Under the pieces are notes generated by a model. It saw only the letters and a list, made by a program, of their open reading frames with translations, searched no databases and was not told where the DNA came from. A stretch of DNA of 64,000 bases from Deferribacterales bacterium UBA4806 (GTDB taxonomy: Bacteria > Chrysiogenota > Deferribacteres > Deferribacterales > UBA228). Shown here in pieces: positions 57,512 to 64,000 of this stretch. The stretch covers positions 1 through 64,000 of the forward strand of contig DHGE01000126.1 of NCBI GenBank assembly GCA_002402635.1. The letters are read 5' to 3'. The translations under genes were made by a program, and so were the position numbers. Numbering within the stretch: position 1 is the first letter of the stretch; every line of letters starts with the position of its first letter.

Positions 57512-60007
57512 TTACCTCACAAAAATCATTCCATTAGCCCACAAAGCATTAGTAATATTTGGGGCATCATATTGTATCCCTACTCTTATTGCGTTCATAG
57601 GCGTATCTAAATTGTAAGTATTAGTAGGTATTGTATAGGCGTTGTTAGTTAATGTAGTAGCAACACTTCCCATAACTGTAAAATAATCAATAGCAGGGGG
57701 GTTAACAGGTAAACCTAAAGCCAGTGAATTATAGTCCTGCGCATCCCAGTTGCTCATTTTTTTATTTATACTCAATCCGTTACTACCTACTCTTATTATT
57801 TGAAAATCGTTTGGTATAAAAACCTGAGTAAAATAAAATGGGAAGGTAATAGTCCAATATACACTTACATTACTGTTTCCAAATAAAGGGTCACTTCCTG
57901 TAGATATATAAAAATATATATGTCCAATAATACTAGCAAAACTACCATAATTGTTAGAGTTGTCCCCAATTCCTACAGTCCAGTTTCCACCAAGGTGATA
58001 ATCTGTTCTAGTAATACTAACATAAGGAGCTTGTGTCCAAGGATTATCTATATTCCAATAAGTTAAGCCCATCCAACCACCATTACTTACAGTCATATCG
58101 CAATAGATTTTTATAGGATTAGAATATCCGTTAGGTTTAATCCAGTAGTAATCATTTCCTTGATTATCATAATAATAAGCACTGGTTTCGGGATAACTTT
58201 TGGGGTTCTTGTAGTGCATTGCACTTGGGAAGGCATACCCATCAGCTCCTATCCAGGCACCATCTTGCTTTATATAAGGTATTTGTATTCCATCTATGCT
58301 TTCATAAGTATTTTTTATAGTCCCATCTGGTAGTCTTATTTGGGCACTTACTTGTTTATTTTGTAAAGTATAATCATTTAACACTAATATTCTTAACTTA
58401 TTATTGTATTTTATAGTATTTTCATATATAACTTCTGGAGAGGTAAAATAAATATCATCTGTTCTCAGTTCAGGTAAATTTTGTATTTCTGTTATTTTAT
58501 TGTTTATTAAAGTAATATTGTTATCTATCTCTCCAAACATTGTGGTAAATAAATCCTGTGTTTCATATAAGTTATTATTAGTAGCATTATAAATATTAGT
58601 TATTTCATTCAAAAATTCTTGGTTTTGATTTATCTGGTTTGTTAATTCTGTATTTTTATTTTGTAAATCATTATCTAATATAACAATAGCATTTTCCAGT
58701 TCGTTTAAATTAGTAGCTATGCTTGTATTTAAACCTGTAACGGTGTTTAATATTATTTGTAAATTATTTACCTGATTTTCTAATCCAATTATTTTATTGT
58801 TTATAGAGTTGGTTAAAGTTTGTAAAGAAGTTACCTGTGTTTCTACATTGGTTAGGGATAAATTTATATTAGTAATGTCCTCCGACAAATTTATTTGAGC
58901 ATTTGTAAAATCTGTATTAAAGGTATTTATGTTATTACTTAAACTTGTTTTATAATTATTATAAGTATTTCTTGTAGTTATTATATAATTGTTTAAATCT
59001 TCTTGTATATTATATAAATTGGTAATAATACTATCCAATGTAGTATTTATTATATCTATTTGATTTTGTAGGGAAGTATTCATATTGTCTGTTTCGGTTT
59101 GGTATTGATTAGCTTTATCTTGAATTCCATTTATTAAGTTAGTTACTTTTTCCAGATTTTCATTTACATTTATAGCAGTATTTTCCAGATTGTTAAACAA
59201 ATCAATTAAGCTGTTATTATACACATCTGTTAGTTTCTGTAAATATTCTATTTTCCCCGTATTATCTAGTTGAATAGGATACTCCATCTTATAACAATAA
59301 AAACTTAACACAGTATTTACGGGTATTGTATTTATTAACCTTATTGTATTATCACTTACTGCTAAATAATCAATGTCAGGGATAAGTAATTTATTATTTT
59401 TATAAATTTCCACCTGATTGTTTATATTTGTAATTCCCTGAGGTAGGTTTAGATAACTATTAGCTAGTAAATCTTTTGTAGTGGTTATTTGCTTAAATAC
59501 TATATTATTGTTTTCTGTAATTGTGGTAGTCTTTGAGTTATAAAATAAAGCATATCCATATAGGGAGGCATTGGTTAAAGTAAATTTTATATAAATAATA
59601 TTAGTTTTATAATTAATAAACTCGTAATTTTTTGTATTAAAATAAGTAATATTGTCTGGGCTCCACTGTAATTGTATTGTCCCGTTGCCTGTGTATAATA
59701 TACTAAAATTATTTAAGAATAAATTATGCCTAAAAATAACAGTACCAGTCCCACTGTAAGATAAGTTTGTATAAGGTATGGTTTTAGCTATAGCGTTATC
59801 AACTTCTATACTATTTATATAACAATTTTCAAATAGGTTATTACTAAACTTATTTATATAAATCCCATCTGCTTTTATTTGGTTTAGTCTAAACTCTAAC
59901 TCTTTACTTAAATTTAATATTTTTTGATAATTATTATTTAATACAATTACGGAGTCTTCTAGGCTATTCTTATTATTTACCAAATCCAGTAAAAAAATAT
60001 TATTCAT
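57512..60007 (-). CDS. Large tail fibre with coiled-coil shaft and fibrinogen-like tip (831 aa)
   Basis: An N-terminal beta domain (~1-245) resembles that of the next fibre protein (60008-62056). Then comes a long Asn-rich heptad region (~255-520, NTTLDSIITNLYNIQEDLNN), probably a trimeric coiled coil. The C-terminal tip has GNDYYWIKPNGYSNPIKIYC, DMTVSNGGWMGLTYW and later LWANGMIFVR. The YCDM-GGW pattern matches fibrinogen-like recognition domains known to bind sugars. This is the best candidate for the receptor-binding protein. Confidence 0.78.
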   Translation of the reverse strand: MNNIFLLDLVNNKNSLEDSVIVLNNNYQKILNLSKELEFRLNQIKADGIYINKFSNNLFENCYINSIEVDNAIAKTIPYTNLSYSGTGTVIFRHNLFLNNFSILYTGNGTIQLQWSPDNITYFNTKNYEFINYKTNIIYIKFTLTNASLYGYALFYNSKTTTITENNNIVFKQITTTKDLLANSYLNLPQGITNINNQVEIYKNNKLLIPDIDYLAVSDNTIRLINTIPVNTVLSFYCYKMEYPIQLDNTGKIEYLQKLTDVYNNSLIDLFNNLENTAINVNENLEKVTNLINGIQDKANQYQTETDNMNTSLQNQIDIINTTLDSIITNLYNIQEDLNNYIITTRNTYNNYKTSLSNNINTFNTDFTNAQINLSEDITNINLSLTNVETQVTSLQTLTNSINNKIIGLENQVNNLQIILNTVTGLNTSIATNLNELENAIVILDNDLQNKNTELTNQINQNQEFLNEITNIYNATNNNLYETQDLFTTMFGEIDNNITLINNKITEIQNLPELRTDDIYFTSPEVIYENTIKYNNKLRILVLNDYTLQNKQVSAQIRLPDGTIKNTYESIDGIQIPYIKQDGAWIGADGYAFPSAMHYKNPKSYPETSAYYYDNQGNDYYWIKPNGYSNPIKIYCDMTVSNGGWMGLTYWNIDNPWTQAPYVSITRTDYHLGGNWTVGIGDNSNNYGSFASIIGHIYFYISTGSDPLFGNSNVSVYWTITFPFYFTQVFIPNDFQIIRVGSNGLSINKKMSNWDAQDYNSLALGLPVNPPAIDYFTVMGSVATTLTNNAYTIPTNTYNLDTPMNAIRVGIQYDAPNITNALWANGMIFVR

Positions 60008-62056
60008 TTATTCTCCACCAATTAATACAAAGTCCTGTTTTTCAACGAAATAATTCTGTGTATTATATCCTCTAATTATAATTTTATATATTTTCCCGAA
60101 ATCGTTTATATCTGTTAAAGTTATTTTATATTGGGTAGAACTTATTTGTTGTTTTATTATATTTGTAGTTCCTATTAAATTTATATTATATCGTAATTCT
60201 GGGTTTGATAAAAATACATCCACGGTAGCACTGTCTATGGAACTGGTTATATTTATTGTATATGTAAATTGAATATTAGGCATAGTCATAGCTGTTAGCA
60301 TAAAAAACACAGGAATACTCAGGTTTAAATAATCATCCATCGTTTGACAGGTGCAACTAAAGGATTGTCCAGGTATTGCTTGTAAATCTACAAAAAACCT
60401 TTCACCTACATAACTCTTATCTTCTATTTTCCATAAATAAGTAATCCTATCAGTGAAATAGCTTTTTCCCTTTTTAGCAGTTAAAAGAACTTTATCCTCT
60501 ATATTAAAAAAGGTAGGGATTTCAATAGCAGGCTCTGTTACGAATAAGGAGGTTTGTGATAAATTATTATATAGGTTTAAGTTTTGATAAGTATTAATTA
60601 AATTGTTGTTTATATCGAATAAAACATTTGTATTATTTTGTATGGTATTATTTATATTGCTTATTATATTATTTACTATATCTTGCGTTTCTAATAAATC
60701 AGCACGTAAATTATTAATTATAGTCATAATATTATTATACATAGTATTTATATTATTATTTAAAGTATCCTTTTTACTATAAGCAGGTAATAAATTGTTG
60801 TTTGTGGTAGTATAAGCGTTATTTAAGTTGGTCATATTTGTAGTGGTTATAGTTACACTGGTATTAGTTGAACCTAATACATTGGTATCAAAATCATTTA
60901 ACTGGTTGGTATAAGAGCCTATATTACTGATTAAAGTATTTATATTATTGTTTAAGGTTGATATTTGACTATTTATATTATTTAAAAAATTATTTAAATT
61001 ATTATTTAAAGTGTTTACTCTATTTATAAATTCTGTGTTTTTACTCTCTATCAAATTGGTTGTAGTGGTTTTATAATTATTTATGGTATTTTGTGTCTGG
61101 GGTATATAAGTATCTTCTATATAGGAGGTGTTATTATTTATGGTAGTAATTCTATCCGGGAAGGCAGTGGTTAATTGGTTATAATTATTTTCCAGAGTTA
61201 TGTCTATATTGTTTATATTTATTAATAGGTCTTGCGTTTCATTTCTTAATTCGATTATCTGGGTGTTATAGGATTGTAGTTTATTATAAATATCTCCTAC
61301 CGTTCCTTGTATTATATTTTCAATGTATTTTATTATCTGAAAATTACTTTTACTAAAATCTGCTTCCACATAATATTCTTTCAAATATAAGGAATGGTTT
61401 GCTGATAAATCATTATTGGTTATAATTGTATTTTTATCCTTAACTACATAATCATAATCTGGTATCCAGAATTTTCCAGTGTCGTCCCATATCTTTATAT
61501 AAGTAAAATCAAGTGGGAGGGTTATTTCTTGCCCTACTGTTATATCTTCTGTTAAGGTAAATATGGTTTCCTGTTTTACTTTACTTACATTAAAAGTTGG
61601 TTTAAATCCATATAATATACAAAACCCGTAGAACTTGGTGGAGGTATTAAAAGTAAACTTTAAATCGAATTTTGTTATAGTTTTATTTTCTGTCGTAGTA
61701 AATTCTTGATAATTATCCCCATATTTATAATATACGTTTATTTCTTTATCCGCTATGGGTAATATATAAAAATAAGTGGTAGTTAAATTTACAGAAGTTC
61801 TTAGTTCAGAACTAACATCACACTCAAAATAGGTATCCTTAAACTTTGGTATAATATCTCCATATCTTTCTATATCTTTGTCCTCGAAAAAATAATTGAT
61901 ATAGCAATTTTGAAAATCTACATTGTTTAATAAATTAGTAAATTCAGATAAAAATAAATATTTTTTGTAGGTTTTGAATAAAAGAGAGGGTAGGATATTA
62001 TTGTAATTATTTAAGTTGTTATTAATTTTAATTAAACTTTCTTTTAATTTTATCAT
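60008..62056 (-). CDS. Large tail fibre with coiled-coil shaft (682 aa)
   Basis: The N-terminal beta-rich domain (~25-230) parallels that of the 831-aa fibre (ITVGQEITLPLDFTYIKIWD, DYDYVVKDKNTIITNN). An Asn-rich coiled coil follows (~245-475, INNNTSYIEDTYIPQTQNTI). The C-terminal ~180 residues contain Ig-like strands (LLTAKKGKSYFTDRITYLWK). No receptor tip is recognised. Its start abuts the next gene by one base and the two probably form parts of one fibre. Asn content of the shaft is extreme. Confidence 0.68.
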   Translation of the reverse strand: MIKLKESLIKINNNLNNYNNILPSLLFKTYKKYLFLSEFTNLLNNVDFQNCYINYFFEDKDIERYGDIIPKFKDTYFECDVSSELRTSVNLTTTYFYILPIADKEINVYYKYGDNYQEFTTTENKTITKFDLKFTFNTSTKFYGFCILYGFKPTFNVSKVKQETIFTLTEDITVGQEITLPLDFTYIKIWDDTGKFWIPDYDYVVKDKNTIITNNDLSANHSLYLKEYYVEADFSKSNFQIIKYIENIIQGTVGDIYNKLQSYNTQIIELRNETQDLLININNIDITLENNYNQLTTAFPDRITTINNNTSYIEDTYIPQTQNTINNYKTTTTNLIESKNTEFINRVNTLNNNLNNFLNNINSQISTLNNNINTLISNIGSYTNQLNDFDTNVLGSTNTSVTITTTNMTNLNNAYTTTNNNLLPAYSKKDTLNNNINTMYNNIMTIINNLRADLLETQDIVNNIISNINNTIQNNTNVLFDINNNLINTYQNLNLYNNLSQTSLFVTEPAIEIPTFFNIEDKVLLTAKKGKSYFTDRITYLWKIEDKSYVGERFFVDLQAIPGQSFSCTCQTMDDYLNLSIPVFFMLTAMTMPNIQFTYTINITSSIDSATVDVFLSNPELRYNINLIGTTNIIKQQISSTQYKITLTDINDFGKIYKIIIRGYNTQNYFVEKQDFVLIGGE

Positions 62057-64000
62057 TATTGTTCTATCGCCCAGTTATAGTAAAAACTATTACTGTGTTT
62101 ATCTGATATATTAAAATATATTAAAATATATCCTAAAGGTGTATCAGGGTCATCCCAAGTTAATGAATTAATTTTAGCATTAACTGTTAAACTATAACCA
62201 CTTATTGAAAAAGTTACCCCCACATTACCTGAACCCCTACTCCATACAATATTTCTTAGACTTGTTGTTATTCCCTTAACAGTATCATCATCATATAAAT
62301 TTAATGTTATAGAATATGTACTGCCCACAACAGGACCGAATGTGCGTCTTATATTTGCGCTACTATTAACATATTTTAAATCATCACCAGAAACGGAACC
62401 ATCCCAATATATTGCACTAGCTGACACAGGAATATAGTTAGGTCTTATTTGTATATTATTTATTACTGTATTTGAAGAAGAATAATGACTTTCTGTTGCG
62501 GATATTGTTAACCGTATAAAAGGGTCTATAAATCTGTATTTGGTAGTGAAAAGAGTACCTATATCCTGTATATTCCACGAAGCATTATCAATTTTTATTT
62601 TGTAGGAGGAATTATTGACTTTGGTAATAGTTATTCCTACAGCATTGGGATTTTTAAAACTTGTATTATATGCCCAGGATATTTCCGTAAATGTTACATT
62701 GCTATCAATTATTGGTGTCCCATCTGGACTAGTTATATTTATTGTATATTCTTTATATTCTTTTAAAACCGGATAGGTACCGTGGTCGGGGTCTGAATTT
62801 AGAACTGCTACTGGTGGTTTATAATTTCTTATTAACACATTATACCCAACCCATTCTGTAGTATGATAACCATTTGAAGCTCGTAGATAAAATGTTTTTG
62901 TTTGATTTATATTGGTAGTATCGTAACCTGGGGTATATGTAATGGTATCCTGTTTTGGGTAATTATATATTTTATTCTCTGGTGTTTTAAGTTGGTAAAA
63001 AATATCCCCCATAATACTGGTACTATGTTGTGTTATAGTGATATTAAGTGGTAAATCATAAATACAATCAGATGGGAAAGAGGCTGTAAAATTAGTTAAT
63101 TCGTTATTTATATTTATTAAATATGGTTGTGTATTTATTAAGGTAGTATTACTATTGTTAACTGCGTTATTTAGTTGTCCTTCAATACTATTAAAATAAT
63201 TGGTTGCCTCGATATTCAAGGTATTAACATTTTCTACCAAGGTATCCTTATCGTTTGTTATAATCTGAATATCTGTATTTAATATTTCCTCTTTACTTGC
63301 TAAATCATTTTCGATATTCTGTAAATTGGTATTTATTATAGTTATTCTATTATTGTAACCAGTTAAGTTTGGTTGTAGGGTACTAATCCCGTTGTTGAGA
63401 CTTGTTATCCTACTATTTATAGTGTTATTTCTATTTTCAAAGTCGTTGAATTTATTATATTCTGTTAAATAAATGGAGTTAGCGTCATTATATCTGTTGG
63501 TAGGTAAAGAATTATTTATAAATTGACTTAATTGTGTTTCTAGATTGGTTAAGATACTATTAAAATAGTTTACAAAATTAATATTAATTTCCGTAGTAAA
63601 ATCTGTCAGTTGTTTATTGTTTAAGCTGTTTAAGGTAGTATTTATATTATTTATAGTGGTCTCTATTACATCTAGTTGGTTATCTATATTAATAACTATA
63701 TTTTGCATATTGTTGATTATAGTTATTATTTGTGAATTAACATTATTATAGTTAGTAATGGCATTTTCTAAATTGGTCTGTGTATTATTTAGATAACCTT
63801 CTAACTCGGTTATTTCATCACTTAATTCGCCAAACTGCTGTTGTAATAAAGTTAGGTTATTTTGTAAATCCTTGTTGAGTTGGTTAAGTATTTCATTATT
63901 CCTACTAACGTTGTTTTGTATATTATATAAATCAGTTACAAATATATAATCGCTTTTCCTAAATGGTTTTAGAAATTTTATTGTATTATAATTTATATAT
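62056..64000 (-). CDS. Large tail fibre protein, partial (runs off the right edge)
   Basis: The frame stays open from the stop at 62056 to the end of the window, so the ATG at 63708 is internal and at least ~648 residues are present. From the edge it reads FLKPFRKSDYIFVTDLYNIQ, then an Asn-rich coiled coil (SRNNEILNQLNKDLQNNLTL and onward through TTLNSLNNKQL). The C-terminal ~330 residues are Ig-like beta domains (ITQHSTSIMGDIFYQLKTPE; YTPGYDTTNINQTKTFYLRA). The true N-terminus lies outside the window. Confidence 0.75.
   Translation of the reverse strand, partial: YINYNTIKFLKPFRKSDYIFVTDLYNIQNNVSRNNEILNQLNKDLQNNLTLLQQQFGELSDEITELEGYLNNTQTNLENAITNYNNVNSQIITIINNMQNIVINIDNQLDVIETTINNINTTLNSLNNKQLTDFTTEININFVNYFNSILTNLETQLSQFINNSLPTNRYNDANSIYLTEYNKFNDFENRNNTINSRITSLNNGISTLQPNLTGYNNRITIINTNLQNIENDLASKEEILNTDIQIITNDKDTLVENVNTLNIEATNYFNSIEGQLNNAVNNSNTTLINTQPYLININNELTNFTASFPSDCIYDLPLNITITQHSTSIMGDIFYQLKTPENKIYNYPKQDTITYTPGYDTTNINQTKTFYLRASNGYHTTEWVGYNVLIRNYKPPVAVLNSDPDHGTYPVLKEYKEYTINITSPDGTPIIDSNVTFTEISWAYNTSFKNPNAVGITITKVNNSSYKIKIDNASWNIQDIGTLFTTKYRFIDPFIRLTISATESHYSSSNTVINNIQIRPNYIPVSASAIYWDGSVSGDDLKYVNSSANIRRTFGPVVGSTYSITLNLYDDDTVKGITTSLRNIVWSRGSGNVGVTFSISGYSLTVNAKINSLTWDDPDTPLGYILIYFNISDKHSNSFYYNWAIEQ

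Noticed and set aside
1..64000. tRNA genes, integrase, rRNA, preQ1 riboswitch
   Set aside because: No cloverleaf-like sequence, TTCGA-loop context outside coding genes, recombinase motif or riboswitch-like pseudoknot was found by eye; a tRNAscan or Infernal run would be needed to exclude them fully.

Overview
The window is one 64 kb stretch of an AT-rich (roughly 30% GC) large tailed phage genome. I infer a Gram-negative host. An inner-membrane protein and a lipoprotein overlap as spanins do (45445-46088), and next to them sit a type IV pilus-type ATPase, a methyl-accepting chemotaxis protein and a signal-peptide-bearing solute-binding-like protein. No tRNA, integrase, CRISPR array, capsid or terminase gene was recognised here, so the full genome is larger than this window.

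Layout. (1) Positions 34-31896, minus strand, transcribed right to left from about 32 kb: replication, recombination and nucleotide genes. In transcription order these are a sigma-like factor, a primase, a ParB/three-Cys fusion with its TcmP partner, a replication initiator containing an iteron-type origin candidate, a helicase loader and a DnaB-like helicase. Then come QueD-QueE-QueC-FolE-QueF-DpdA, a beta clamp, a DNA polymerase split into UDG/exonuclease and polymerase proteins, a clamp loader, a gp32-like SSB, RecA, a Rad50/SbcC split in two around SbcD, nucleases and a lysis-type peptidase. Two GIY-YIG/NUMOD3 homing endonucleases and an intact IscB with its omega (HEARO) RNA are inserted in this arm. 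(2) Positions 31.9-32.2 kb: divergent control region. (3) Positions 32.2-41.5 kb, plus strand: a putative early region with an SNF2 helicase, a possible second sigma-like protein, many small proteins, an orphan TSCPD domain of class II ribonucleotide reductase and a nuclease-less type IIG methyltransferase. (4) Positions 41.5-64 kb, minus strand: the chemoreceptor, the pilus ATPase, spanin-like pair, holin-like protein and a long tail-fibre/adhesin block that runs off the right edge.

How it works together. FolE, QueD, QueE and QueC make preQ0, QueF reduces it to preQ1 and the DpdA-like transglycosylase should place it in phage DNA. Five minus-strand promoters and one plus-strand promoter share a non-canonical -35 (CTAAAT followed by GAAAT in four of the six) exactly 17 bp from TATAAT. 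They control the replication and modification genes and are probably read by a phage-encoded or phage-modified polymerase. Early plus-strand genes instead carry a TTGACT/TATAAT promoter, duplicated verbatim as a 70-bp block.

Most notable: a phage-borne IscB-omegaRNA system with all nuclease residues intact; a lambda-like origin inside the initiator gene (24-bp iterons beside 15-bp AT-rich repeats); a complete preQ1 DNA-modification pathway; and a host-behaviour cassette (chemoreceptor, PilB-like ATPase with a 247-bp tandem duplication, periplasmic binding protein) next to the lysis genes. All family assignments come from reading motifs, not from database searches.
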